64,000 nt of DNA from Streptomyces cadmiisoli (GTDB lineage Bacteria > Actinomycetota > Actinomycetes > Streptomycetales > Streptomycetaceae): positions 3,596,001-3,660,000 of the forward strand of contig NZ_CP030073.1 of NCBI RefSeq assembly GCF_003261055.1. The letters are read 5' to 3'. This document shows positions 15,178-23,819 of this stretch, in pieces (position 1 is the first letter of the stretch; every line of letters starts with the position of its first letter). The notes beneath the pieces were generated by a model that did not search any database, had not been told where the DNA came from, and worked only from the letters and a program-made list of their open reading frames with translations. Position numbers and translations under genes: made by a program.

Positions 15178-16430
15178 CCCCCTCCGTCCTTGCGCCGGCG
15201 GAAGGTGACCGAGCCGCGGTCGCCCCGCAGCCGGCCGCCGCTCCGGCGGTCGCTCTCGGGCGGGTTGACCAGGCCCAGTTCTCCGGCGAGTCCCCACAGG
15301 GCCTGCTTCACCGTGCTCCTGCTGTCGAGCTCGTGCAGCCGGCCCGCGTCCACGACTCCCTGGAGTTCCTTGAAGTTGGCGGGGACGACGCCCGCCGCCA
15401 CCGGTGTGGCGGTGATCTTCCGGATGAGCTGGGGCTGGATCTCGGTGGCGCGCGTGTGCCGGTTGACGACGATGGTGGTCTCCTCGGCCTTGCGGATCTG
15501 GAGCCGGTCCCACATCCGGGCGGTGCGCTTGGCGCCGCGGACGGCGATCACGTCGGGGGTGGTGACGAGGAGGGCGATGTCGGCCATCTCGACCGCCGCC
15601 GCGCCGGCGCCGCTCATCTGGGCCCCGCAGTCGATGACGACCGTCTCGTAGCGGGAGCGCAGGGCGCTGACGATCTGCCGGGCGGCCCGGTCGGTGACCT
15701 CCTCGCCGCGTTCGCCCTCGCCGGGGGCGAGCAGCAGCGCGACGCCGGTGTCGTGCCGGAAGACCGCGTCGGCCAGAACGCGCGGCGATATGTCGGTGAT
15801 GCCGGCGAGGTCGACGACGGAGCGGCGGAACTGCACGTCCAGGTAGGAGGCGACGTCGCCGGTCTGGAGGTCCATGTCGACCAGCGCGGTGCTGCGGCCG
15901 GACGCCTGGGAGGCCAGGGCCAGTTGGACGGCGGTCACGGTGGCGCCGACTCCGCCCTTGGCGCCGCTGACGGTGACGACGGTCCCGCCGACGCCGGTGA
16001 ACACGTCGCCGCCGTGGCCGAGATGGCGGCGTACGCCCACCGACCACTGGGCGACCGCCTGGACGCGGTTGGCGAGTTCCTCGTAGCTCAGCGGCAGGGC
16101 GACCAGGCCCCGGGCGCCGGAGTCCATGGCGGCCTGGAAGAGGCCGGGGCCGGCGTCGGAGGTGACGAGGATGACGCCGACCGCGGGGAAGCGCAGCGCC
16201 ACCTCGCGGATCAGTTCCAGTGCCGGGACGGGTCCGATCCGCTCGTGCACGACGACGACCTCGGGCAGTTCGTCGACGGATTCGGCGGCGAGCCGGGCGA
16301 GGGTGTCGATGAGCTGGGTGGAGTCGACGACCGGGGCGACCGGCTCGGCGTCCGGGAGCTGGCTGAGCAGGGTCGTGACGGAGCGGATCGCGTCCGCGTC
16401 GCCGACCGCCGCCAGGATCCTCGTGGGCAT
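15174..16430 (-). CDS. cpaE: CpaE-type pilus localisation ATPase (TadZ-like)
   Basis: 418 residues from ATG 16430. An N-terminal receiver-like domain (about 1-125) lacks an obvious phosphorylation pocket. It is followed by a ParA/MinD-type ATPase with deviant Walker A SGAKGGVGAT, ALVDMDLQTGDVASYL and VVIDCGAQ. This family marks the cell site for pilus assembly. The in-frame region upstream of 16430 is Pro/Ser-rich noise inside cpaB and is not part of the gene. Gap of 7 nt from cpaB. Confidence 0.9.
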   Translation of the reverse strand: MPTRILAAVGDADAIRSVTTLLSQLPDAEPVAPVVDSTQLIDTLARLAAESVDELPEVVVVHERIGPVPALELIREVALRFPAVGVILVTSDAGPGLFQAAMDSGARGLVALPLSYEELANRVQAVAQWSVGVRRHLGHGGDVFTGVGGTVVTVSGAKGGVGATVTAVQLALASQASGRSTALVDMDLQTGDVASYLDVQFRRSVVDLAGITDISPRVLADAVFRHDTGVALLLAPGEGERGEEVTDRAARQIVSALRSRYETVVIDCGAQMSGAGAAAVEMADIALLVTTPDVIAVRGAKRTARMWDRLQIRKAEETTIVVNRHTRATEIQPQLIRKITATPVAAGVVPANFKELQGVVDAGRLHELDSRSTVKQALWGLAGELGLVNPPESDRRSGGRLRGDRGSVTFRRRKDGGG

Positions 16431-16437
16431 GGGGGCC

Positions 16438-17145
16438 TCACTTGTCCTTCGCGAGTTCGTAGGTGCGGTCCGCTTCGGGGACGGTGGTGTCGCTGCCGGG
16501 CGCGACCAGGGCGAGCCGGACGCGGTCGGCGAAGGACTCGGCGTAGGTGATGCGCTGGGCGTCGATCGTGGACAGCGCGAAGGTGATGGGGACGGCGTCG
16601 GTGGCGCGGCGGCCACGGTCGTCCTGGTCGGGTTCGAGGGACGTCAGCCTGCCGACGTCGATCACCCGCGCGCTGGTTACGATGATCTTGGACTGAGCGG
16701 GGTCACCCTCACGCCCGCCCGCGAAGGTGGCGTACACGTTGACGGTGGACCCCGGCGTGATCTTGCCGGCCACACCGGTCGCCGCGTCGATCATGATGGC
16801 GACTTCCTGCTGCCCGGGTTGCAGGGCGGGCTGGTCGACGATCATGTCGCTCTGCAACAGGGAGCCCTCACGCAGGGTCGTGACGGCGATCTTGCCCTCG
16901 ATCTCCCTCAGGTCCGTGACCGCGTTGGCCGACAGCCAGCGCTCGGGCATCTCGATCTTCTCGAACTGCGCCGTGGTGAGGACCGTGTAGGGCGCCACGT
17001 TCGCCTTGAGCCGGTACGCCGTGACCTCTGGGCCGACCTTGGACTTCACGTCGTTGATGACGGACAGGACGCCCGCGAACGCGCCGAGGGCGCAGATGAC
17101 GGACAGAAGCAGGAGTATCACGCCGCGGCGCTGACGGGAGTTCAT
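16438..17145 (-). CDS. cpaB: Flp pilus assembly protein CpaB (SAF domain)
   Basis: 235 residues. N-terminal membrane anchor (about 8-30), then a SAF-type domain (AYRLKANVAPYTVLTTAQFEKI) and the RcpC/CpaB domain (EVAIMIDAATGVAGKITPGSTVNVYATF). It lies outside the membrane and, in Gram-negatives, works with the secretin; there is no secretin here, so the partner may be the wall-binding OmpA-domain protein. It is the first clear Tad gene of the assembly operon. Confidence 0.88.
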   Translation of the reverse strand: MNSRQRRGVILLLLSVICALGAFAGVLSVINDVKSKVGPEVTAYRLKANVAPYTVLTTAQFEKIEMPERWLSANAVTDLREIEGKIAVTTLREGSLLQSDMIVDQPALQPGQQEVAIMIDAATGVAGKITPGSTVNVYATFAGGREGDPAQSKIIVTSARVIDVGRLTSLEPDQDDRGRRATDAVPITFALSTIDAQRITYAESFADRVRLALVAPGSDTTVPEADRTYELAKDK

Positions 17146-17262
17146 GAACCGTGCAACCTCATTGGGGATCTCGGTCGAGTGGGCTGGGTTCGTGTGAGCG
17201 GTGGGGGTCGTGCGCGGCCCTCAGGGGCGCCGGGACCCCGTGCGTGTCCCGTGGTTCAGGAC

Positions 17263-18117
17263 TCACCTGGCGGGGATTCGGTTCTCGTGGGTCGGTGCGT
17301 GGTCCGGTGCGGTGGCGGAGCAGAACACGCACCGGTCACCGATGACCTCGATGCCGCACCAGTGGCATCTGCTCCGGCGCACGGAGCTGACCAGCTGGTA
17401 GAGGACCGAGAGGTCGGGCAGGTAGGTGCAGAACTCGATCAGCTTGCCGGTCCCCCACCAGTCGGCGGACTCGGCGGGCAGCGGGACCTCGCGCAGGCCC
17501 TGCACGCTCCACGCGGGGGCCAGCGAGGCGGAGACCCAGTCGGACTGGAGCTGCCCCTTGGCGACCAGCATCCAGGTGGCGAACTCCGGGCCTCTCAGCG
17601 TGGCGTCGGGGGCGATCTTCACCAGCCGCGGCTCGGGGTGGGCGATCACGCCGAACTGGCTGCCCGGCATCCACGACCTGGCGTGCGACTTGAGTCCGAC
17701 GGGGACGCGGTCGAGCCGGGCGACGGAGCCGAGCTGCGCTCCGGCGTGGATGTAGTGGGTGAGCAGCCGGCCGGCCGAGGCGAGGACGCCGGGGCCGAGG
17801 TCGCAGGAGGCGAGTTGCCGCAACTGCCGGGCGAGGACGGCGAGTCCGAGTGGCGGCAGTTCCGGGCTGAACAGGGCGATCCGGTCGCTCTCCAGGATGG
17901 ACCGGATGGTGTGCAGCCGCCGCGTCACGGCGGCGGGTACGGCACGCGAGCAGACGACGATCACATGCCCGTGCGTCTCGATCAGCATCTGCACGTCCGC
18001 CAGCGTCCGCTCCAGCGGGTGCTGGTCCACGTCCTGGAGGACGGCGGCGGGCAGGGTGCGTTCGTCCTGTGGCGGCAGGGCCATGTCGGCGCTGGTCACG
18101 GCAACGGCTGTTGGCAC
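17263..18117 (-). CDS. Conserved-looking protein with C-terminal zinc ribbon, head of the Tad operon
   Basis: 284 residues, GTG start with GGGGAG upstream. No membrane helix. An N-terminal alpha/beta segment (LADVQMLIETHGHVIVVCSRAVPAA) is followed by a long mixed region. The last 40 residues contain CHWCGIEVIGDRCVFC, two Cys pairs that would bind one zinc. No function recognised. It precedes cpaB by 117 bp on the same strand and is probably co-transcribed, which suggests a cytoplasmic regulatory or targeting role in pilus biogenesis. Confidence 0.7.
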   Translation of the reverse strand: MPTAVAVTSADMALPPQDERTLPAAVLQDVDQHPLERTLADVQMLIETHGHVIVVCSRAVPAAVTRRLHTIRSILESDRIALFSPELPPLGLAVLARQLRQLASCDLGPGVLASAGRLLTHYIHAGAQLGSVARLDRVPVGLKSHARSWMPGSQFGVIAHPEPRLVKIAPDATLRGPEFATWMLVAKGQLQSDWVSASLAPAWSVQGLREVPLPAESADWWGTGKLIEFCTYLPDLSVLYQLVSSVRRSRCHWCGIEVIGDRCVFCSATAPDHAPTHENRIPAR

Positions 18118-18505
18118 GCGTAGCTCCCCGTTTCCCGCCCGGTCGGCCCACCGGCGTAACTCCGGTGCACCGAGGTGACTTCACTGCGTGACTACCTCAG
18201 CACTGTATCCGTGCCTCCGTGACCGAAGAACAGCGTTTCGGTAGCTGGCGTGCAACCGCTGTTTCACAAGACACGTCAAATCGGGGCAGGTTGAGCATCC
18301 CGACCGACCCGAAAGAGTGGAGCCCTGATCAAAGGGGCCGACAACGGACGCTCGAAGGGCGTCAACCCGGTGCCGGCGGTGGTGAATCGGCCTGGACCCC
18401 TTGACAGCGGAATTGGTCTGGACCAGCTTATAGGTCCAGCGGTGGCCACCGTCGTTCTGTCGTCCAGTCGTTCTGGAAGACCCCACTCCCCCACCGGAGG
18501 CCCCA
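18118..18505. other. Divergent intergenic region, 388 bp
   Basis: Lies between the minus-strand Tad operon head and the plus-strand chitinase. I see no gene in it. The right part holds the DasR-like operator and a TTGACA box (18401-18406); the left part must hold the promoter of the Tad operon, but I find no clear hexamers or GGGCCC pair there. Confidence 0.6.
18401..18439 (+). promoter_or_regulatory. Chitinase promoter with DasR-type operator
   Basis: TGGTCTGGACCA at 18414-18425 has perfect TGGTC/GACCA arms and matches the dre consensus of the GlcNAc-responsive repressor DasR; it also matches the 12-bp repeats known from Streptomyces chitinase promoters. A TTGACA box is at 18401-18406 and a second partial site, GGTCCAG, at 18433-18439. 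The -10 hexamer is not certain. Repressor binding would block the promoter until chitin breakdown products appear. Confidence 0.75.
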
Positions 18506-20197
18506 GTGGACCGCGTACGCAGACGGAGACGGACCCGCATCTGGTCGGGAGCGGTGACCGCCGCCCTCGCCCTCTCCCTCACGACGATCGGCCAGGCATC
18601 CGCCGCGGACGTCAACAACGCCAAGAACGCCGGCTTCGAGTCGGGCCTGAGCAACTGGACCTGTTCGGCCGGCAGCGGCACGACCGTCTCGTCGCCGGTG
18701 CACGGCGGCACGGCCGCGCTCAGGGCCACCCCGGCGGGCCAGGACAACGCCCGCTGCTCCCAGACGGTGGCGGTCCAGCCCAATTCGACCTACACACTGA
18801 GCGCCTGGGTGCAGGGCGGCTACACCTACCTGGGCGTCACCGGCACCGGCACCACCGACGTGTCGACGTGGACGCCGGACTCGTCGACGTGGAAGCAGTT
18901 GTCGACGACGTTCTCGACCGGCTCCGGCACCCGGTCGGTGACGGTCTACACGCACGGCTGGTACGGCCAGGCCGCCTACCTCGCCGACGACGTCTCGGTG
19001 TTCGGCCCCGACGGCGGCGGGGGCGGCGACCCGACCCCGACCGTCCCCGGCGCCCCGACCGGTCTGGCCGTCTCCGGCACGACCTCGTCGTCGGTGTCGC
19101 TGGCCTGGAACACGGTCTCGGGCGCGACGGGCTACAGCGTCTACCGCAACGGCACGAAGGTCACGGCGGTGACCGGCACGTCGGCGACGGTGACCGGCCT
19201 CGCGCCCTCGACGTCGTACTCCTTCCAGGTCACCGCGACCAACGCGGCCGGTGAGTCGCCGAGGTCGGCGACCGTGACGGGCACCACCCGGCCGACCGGC
19301 GGCACGCCCGGCCTGCCCCGGCACGCGGTGACGGGCTACTGGCAGAACTTCAACAACGGCGCGGCCGTGCAGCGGCTGTCGGACGTGCAGTCCCAGTACG
19401 ACATCATCGCGGTCGCCTTCGCGGACGCCACCGGCACACCGGGCGCGGTCACCTTCAACCTGGACTCCGCGGGTCTCGGCGGCTACACCGTGGACCAGTT
19501 CAAGGCCGACGTCCGGGCCAAGCAGGCGGCCGGCAAGAAGGTGATCATCTCGGTCGGCGGTGAGCGCGGCACGGTCTCGGTCAACGACGCCGCGTCGGCG
19601 ACGAACTTCGCGAACTCGGTCCACACGCTGATGCAGTCGTACGGCTTCGACGGCGTCGACATCGACCTGGAGAACGGACTCGACGCGACGTACATGACGC
19701 AGGCTTTGCGCGCCCTGTCCGCCAAGGCGGGACCGTCGATGATCCTGACGATGGCGCCGCAGACGATCGACATGCAGTCGACGTCCAACTCCTACTTCCG
19801 GACGGCGCTGAACGTGCAGGACATCCTCACGGTCGTCAACATGCAGTACTACAACAGCGGTTCGATGCTGGGCTGCGACGGCAAGGTCTACAGCCAGGGC
19901 TCGGTGGACTTCCTGACCGCTTTGGCCTGCATCCAGCTGGAGGGCGGGCTGTCCCCGTCCCAGGTGGGCCTCGGCCTCCCGGCCTCCACCCGGGCGGCGG
20001 GCGGCGGCTACGTCTCCCCGACCGTGGTGAACAACGCCCTGGACTGTCTGACCAGGGGCACCAACTGCGGCTCCTTCAGGCCGGCGCGGACCTATCCCGA
20101 CCTGCGCGGCGCGATGACCTGGTCGACGAACTGGGACGCGACGGCGGGCAACGCCTGGTCCAACGGGGTCGGACCGCACGTGCACGCCCTTCCGTAG
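18506..20197 (+). CDS. Secreted chitinase, GH18 with CBM and FnIII
   Basis: 563 residues; GTG start with GGAGG five bases upstream. Signal peptide 1-33 (ends ASAAD), a carbohydrate-binding beta-sandwich (about 36-168), a Gly-rich linker, a fibronectin III domain (180-262) and a GH18 catalytic domain (273-563). The catalytic motif FDGVDIDLE (381-389) has all acidic residues, Glu389 being the acid/base. Closely resembles the ChiC-type exochitinases of Streptomyces. Hydrolyses chitin outside the cell; expression is expected to follow GlcNAc through DasR (see 18401-18439). Confidence 0.92.
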   Translation: MDRVRRRRRTRIWSGAVTAALALSLTTIGQASAADVNNAKNAGFESGLSNWTCSAGSGTTVSSPVHGGTAALRATPAGQDNARCSQTVAVQPNSTYTLSAWVQGGYTYLGVTGTGTTDVSTWTPDSSTWKQLSTTFSTGSGTRSVTVYTHGWYGQAAYLADDVSVFGPDGGGGGDPTPTVPGAPTGLAVSGTTSSSVSLAWNTVSGATGYSVYRNGTKVTAVTGTSATVTGLAPSTSYSFQVTATNAAGESPRSATVTGTTRPTGGTPGLPRHAVTGYWQNFNNGAAVQRLSDVQSQYDIIAVAFADATGTPGAVTFNLDSAGLGGYTVDQFKADVRAKQAAGKKVIISVGGERGTVSVNDAASATNFANSVHTLMQSYGFDGVDIDLENGLDATYMTQALRALSAKAGPSMILTMAPQTIDMQSTSNSYFRTALNVQDILTVVNMQYYNSGSMLGCDGKVYSQGSVDFLTALACIQLEGGLSPSQVGLGLPASTRAAGGGYVSPTVVNNALDCLTRGTNCGSFRPARTYPDLRGAMTWSTNWDATAGNAWSNGVGPHVHALP

Positions 20198-20213
20198 CGT
20201 TCGGCCCGGCTCT

Positions 20214-20244
20214 CCCGTGAGGCCCGCCCGGCGGGCCTCACGGG
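20214..20244. terminator. Bidirectional hairpin terminator
   Basis: A 14-bp perfect stem, CCCGTGAGGCCCGC (20214-20227) with GCGGGCCTCACGGG (20231-20244), around a 3-nt loop. It lies between the convergent chitinase and MFS genes. No U-tract, as is common in Streptomyces. Confidence 0.85.
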
Positions 20245-20249
20245 TCGGC

Positions 20250-21608
20250 TCAGGACTGCGAGGGCCGGCCGTCCGACGCGAGCAGCGCCGCCGCCGCATC
20301 CGGCTCCGGGTCGCGGCGGCGGCCGCTGACCAGCGGCACCGCGCCGATCGCCACCGCTCCCAGCACCGCCGCCACCGCGAAGGTGGTGAAGCCCAGGCCC
20401 GCGTTCCCGCCGGCCAGGACCACACCGCCCAGCGTCGGGCCGACGACCGCGCCCGTGCGGCCGATGCCCGTCACCCAGCCGAGCCCGGTGGCCCGCTCAC
20501 GCGGGGCGTAGACCCGGGCGGTCGCGGCGTAGACCATCACCTGGGCGCTGAACAGCCAGATACCGGTGAGGAAGACGACCGTGTACGCGGCGCCCAGCGG
20601 CATCTCCGCCCGGAGCACGAAGGTGCCGCAGGCCGTCAGCAGGAACCACACCGCCGAGACCTTCACCGGCCCGAACCGGTCCGCCGTACGGCCCGCGATC
20701 AGCATGCCCACGATGCCGCCGGCGTTGATCACCATCAGGAAGGTGACGGAGGACGACAGCGAGTAGCCCGTGGCCCGCATCAGTTCCGGGAGCCAGGTGG
20801 AGACGCCGTAGACGAGGAGGAGACCGGCGAAGGAGGCGGTCCACAGCAGCGGCGTCGCCCAGCGGGTGCCCGGCGCGAACAGCGCGCCGATCGCGGACAT
20901 GCGCCCCTTCGCGCTCGCCTCGGGCGCCTGGGCCGTACCCGGCCGGTCCAGGCCGTAGCGGTCGGCGACCGCGTACGCCTCCTGTGTGCGGCCCTTCGCG
21001 AACAGCACGCCCGGCGACTCCGGCAGCCACTTCAGCACCAGCGGCACCGCGATCACCGCCGGCAGCACGCCCGCCCAGAAGACCAGGCGCCAGCCGTGGT
21101 CGGGGGCGAGCGCGAGGCCGAGGCCCGTCGCCGCCATGCCGCCGGCGTGGTACGAGGTCATCATCAGGCCGGTGGCGAGGGCCGCCCGGCGCGGCGGCGC
21201 GAACTCGGCGACGATCGCCAGCCCGATCGGCATCAGACCGCCCAGCCCCAGGCCGGAGACGAAGCGGCCCGCCCCGAACAGCGCCGCCCCCGGCGCCACC
21301 GCGCACAGGGCCGAGCCCAGTGAGAACAGCAGCACGCTGGCCGTCACCAGCGGCTTGCGGCCCAGCCAGTCGGTGAGGGTGCCCGCGGTCAGCGCCCCGA
21401 TCAGCATGCCGAAGGTGGTCCAGCTGCCGATCGTGCCGGCGAGCCCGGTCGAGAAGCCGAGGCCTTCGTCGGCGAGCAGGTGCGGCATGGTCGCGCCGTA
21501 GATGTTGACGTCCATGCCGTCGAAGAAGACGGCGAGCCAGCACAGGGCGATGACCGGGGCGACGGTCCGGAAGGAGCGGTCGGGCGGGGAGGCGGCGGTG
21601 GGGGCCAC
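20250..21608 (-). CDS. MFS transporter, aromatic acid:H+ symporter-like
   Basis: 452 residues with 12 hydrophobic helices. Signature FFDGMDVNIYGATMP in helix 1 and GTLTDWLGRKP in the loop between helices 2 and 3 match the AAHS branch (benzoate, 4-hydroxybenzoate or similar). The Asp in helix 1 is the conserved proton/substrate-linked residue. Substrate cannot be fixed from the sequence; no catabolic genes lie next to it. GTG start; an 11-bp palindrome lies about 90 bp upstream. Confidence 0.82.
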   Translation of the reverse strand: MAPTAASPPDRSFRTVAPVIALCWLAVFFDGMDVNIYGATMPHLLADEGLGFSTGLAGTIGSWTTFGMLIGALTAGTLTDWLGRKPLVTASVLLFSLGSALCAVAPGAALFGAGRFVSGLGLGGLMPIGLAIVAEFAPPRRAALATGLMMTSYHAGGMAATGLGLALAPDHGWRLVFWAGVLPAVIAVPLVLKWLPESPGVLFAKGRTQEAYAVADRYGLDRPGTAQAPEASAKGRMSAIGALFAPGTRWATPLLWTASFAGLLLVYGVSTWLPELMRATGYSLSSSVTFLMVINAGGIVGMLIAGRTADRFGPVKVSAVWFLLTACGTFVLRAEMPLGAAYTVVFLTGIWLFSAQVMVYAATARVYAPRERATGLGWVTGIGRTGAVVGPTLGGVVLAGGNAGLGFTTFAVAAVLGAVAIGAVPLVSGRRRDPEPDAAAALLASDGRPSQS

Positions 21609-21691
21609 GGGTCACTCACTTTCTGCCACGGCGGTGTGGCGGCGGTGGCGCGATGACTCCGCGAGCACCGCGCCCTGTTCGCCTGGTGAAA

Positions 21692-21702
21692 AGTGATTCA
21701 CT
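21692..21702. promoter_or_regulatory. AGTGATTCACT palindrome upstream of the MFS gene
   Basis: Perfect 11-bp inverted repeat about 85 bp before the MFS start, overlapping a second one (GTGAA-N6-TTCAC, 21686-21701). Candidate operator; no regulator gene is adjacent. Confidence 0.4.
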
Positions 21703-21780
21703 CGGAGTCGTGCGAGTGTGCCCGCGGCCCCGTTCCGTGTCAATGGTTTGCGGACGACCCGGTTCAGCGGCCCTGCGGCA

Positions 21781-23109
21781 TCAGAAGAAATCCGCCCACG
21801 GCTGGTCCCAGACCTGCTTCACGCACAGCACCAGGAACAGCAGTCCGGCGATCACCAGCATGCCGTTGCTCACCCATCCGTTGCGCCACTCGGCCGGTGT
21901 GCGGTCGGAGTTCAGCAGCCAGATCAGCGTGCCGGCCAGGAACGGCAGGAACGCGGCGCCGAGCACGCCGTAGATGATGACCAGCCGGAACGGCTGGCCC
22001 TGGAAGAGCAGGACCATGGGCGGGAAGGTCAGCCACAGCAGATACGCGCGGAACGGCCAGGAGCGCTCCCGCTCGCCCGAGGCGATCTCCTCGCCCTTCG
22101 CCTGCGTCCGGCCCCGGTAGCGGGCCACGAAGTCGGCGAACATCAGGCTGACGCCGTGCCAGACGCCGATCAGGGAGGTGAACGAGGTGGCGAAGAACCC
22201 GATCAGGAAGAACGTGGCGGTCGCCCCGCCGTACTCCTCCTCCAGGATGTCGCCCAGCTGGATCAGGCCCTTGTCACCGCTCTCGATGGCGACGTTCATG
22301 GAGTGCAGCAGTTCGGCGCCCACGAAGAGCATCGCGATCACGAAGATGCCGGTGGTGGCGTACGCGACACGGTTGTCGAGCCGCATGACCTTCATCCAGC
22401 CGCTGTCGGTCCAGCCCTTGGCGTTGACCCAGTAGCCGTAGGCGGCCAGCGTGATGGTGCCGCCGACACCGCCGATCAGTCCGAGGGTGTTGAGGACGGA
22501 GTCCTTCTCGTCGGGCAGCACCGGCAGCAGACCCGCCAGCGCGTCCGGGATGTTCGGGGTGACGCGGATCGCCAGACAGACGGTCACCACGAACATGACG
22601 CCCACCAGGACCGTCATGACCTTCTCGAAGACGGCGTACTTGTTGAACCAGACGAAGACCAGGCCCACCAGACCGCAGGCAATCCCCCACCATTCGAGGG
22701 CCATGACATCCGGGAACAGCGCCTGCAACGGCAGCGCGCTCGACGACATCGCCGCCGCGCCGTACACGAAACCCCAGACGACGGTGTAGACGGCGAAGAA
22801 GTACGTCGTCCAGCGACCCAGGCTCGCCCAGCCGTCGAACAGGGTGCGGCCGGTGGACAGGTGCCAGCGCCCGGCCGCCTCCGCGAGGGAGATCTTCACC
22901 AGACAGCCGATGACCGCGGCCCACAGCAGGGTGTAGCCGAAGTTGCTGCCCGCGATCAGGGTGGCCACCAGGTCGCCGGCTCCGACACCGGTCGCCGCGA
23001 CCACGATCCCGGGCCCGATGTACTTCCAACTGGACTTGCGCGGACCCGAGTCGGAGTTCGTCTCGGGTGCCGCGCCGGTTCGGATGCTGTTTCCCGTGGT
23101 GTCCTCCAT
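21781..23109 (-). CDS. Nramp-related transporter
   Basis: 442 residues from ATG 23109, about 11 hydrophobic helices in the LeuT/Nramp pattern. Helix 1 reads GIVVAATGVGAGDLVATL, so the metal-binding DPGN of true Nramp is replaced by GAGD; helix 6 reads FVIAMLFVGAELLHS, without the MPH triad. It therefore belongs to the Nramp-like group whose substrate is not the usual Mn/Fe and may not be a divalent metal. The annotation as a metal transporter should be taken with care. Confidence 0.8.
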   Translation of the reverse strand: MEDTTGNSIRTGAAPETNSDSGPRKSSWKYIGPGIVVAATGVGAGDLVATLIAGSNFGYTLLWAAVIGCLVKISLAEAAGRWHLSTGRTLFDGWASLGRWTTYFFAVYTVVWGFVYGAAAMSSSALPLQALFPDVMALEWWGIACGLVGLVFVWFNKYAVFEKVMTVLVGVMFVVTVCLAIRVTPNIPDALAGLLPVLPDEKDSVLNTLGLIGGVGGTITLAAYGYWVNAKGWTDSGWMKVMRLDNRVAYATTGIFVIAMLFVGAELLHSMNVAIESGDKGLIQLGDILEEEYGGATATFFLIGFFATSFTSLIGVWHGVSLMFADFVARYRGRTQAKGEEIASGERERSWPFRAYLLWLTFPPMVLLFQGQPFRLVIIYGVLGAAFLPFLAGTLIWLLNSDRTPAEWRNGWVSNGMLVIAGLLFLVLCVKQVWDQPWADFF

Positions 23110-23231
23110 GAAGGTCAAGAAAGCCCAACGGCGGCCGGGCGACAAGAGGACGAACAGGATCTTCACCCGATGTGCGCGAGGAACGGACCCCGGCGGCCGG
23201 GCGTCCCGCCGGGGCCCGGGCACCGCGTGTC

Positions 23232-23786
23232 CTACGGCTGTCGCCGACCGCAGCCGTCGCACGCGCAGGTGCCGAGCTCGAACCAGACGGTGGTCCCCGC
23301 CCCGTCCTGATCGCAGCCCCAGCGCCGGGCCAGCGCGTCCACCAGGAACATCCCCCGGCCGCTCTCCCCGGTGCCCGCCTCGACCACCCGCGGGGTGCGC
23401 CGGCCGCCGTCGGCGACCTCGCAGCGCAGGACGCCGTGCGCGGCGGTCACCGTGAGCCGGAACGGGCCCGCTGCGTGCAGCAGGGCGTTCGTCGCGAGCT
23501 CGCTGACCAGCAGTTCGGCCGTGGCCACCAGGTCGTCGTCACCGGTGCCGTCCCGCTCCGCGAGCCCCCACCCCTCCAGCCGCCGGCGCACCTCGGCGCG
23601 TGCCTGACGGACCGACGTCGGACGGGGGTCGAACTCGACGCTCACGTTGCCCGCCCGCATCGGTGGCTGAAGATAGGCGCCGTACCGGGGGTCGGGATCC
23701 GGGCGGCCTCCCCCGGAGAGTTGCAGCATGCCTCCAGGATGTCCGGTGCCGGTGGACGGCACACGGGGAGTACTACCCGATTCCAT
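23232..23786 (-). CDS. Anti-sigma-factor-type ATP-binding protein (RsbW-like)
   Basis: 184 residues. A single HATPase_c domain (about 55-175) with intact N-box VSELATNALLHA, G1 CEVADGG and G2 GRGMFLVDALARRWG. Streptomyces carry many such RsbW-like kinases, which bind sigma-B-type factors or phosphorylate anti-anti-sigma proteins. The target is not in the window. Start uncertain: a downstream ATG at 23729 is possible. It follows the degenerate RsbA-like gene closely and may work with it. Confidence 0.82.
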   Translation of the reverse strand: MESGSTPRVPSTGTGHPGGMLQLSGGGRPDPDPRYGAYLQPPMRAGNVSVEFDPRPTSVRQARAEVRRRLEGWGLAERDGTGDDDLVATAELLVSELATNALLHAAGPFRLTVTAAHGVLRCEVADGGRRTPRVVEAGTGESGRGMFLVDALARRWGCDQDGAGTTVWFELGTCACDGCGRRQP

Positions 23787-23819
23787 ACCTGCTCGGACGT
23801 GCGCATACCGGTCACGGCA

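Noticed and set aside
18181..18783. Minus-strand gene across the chitinase promoter
   Set aside because: It runs through the DasR operator and the chitinase signal peptide region, with no SD or domain.
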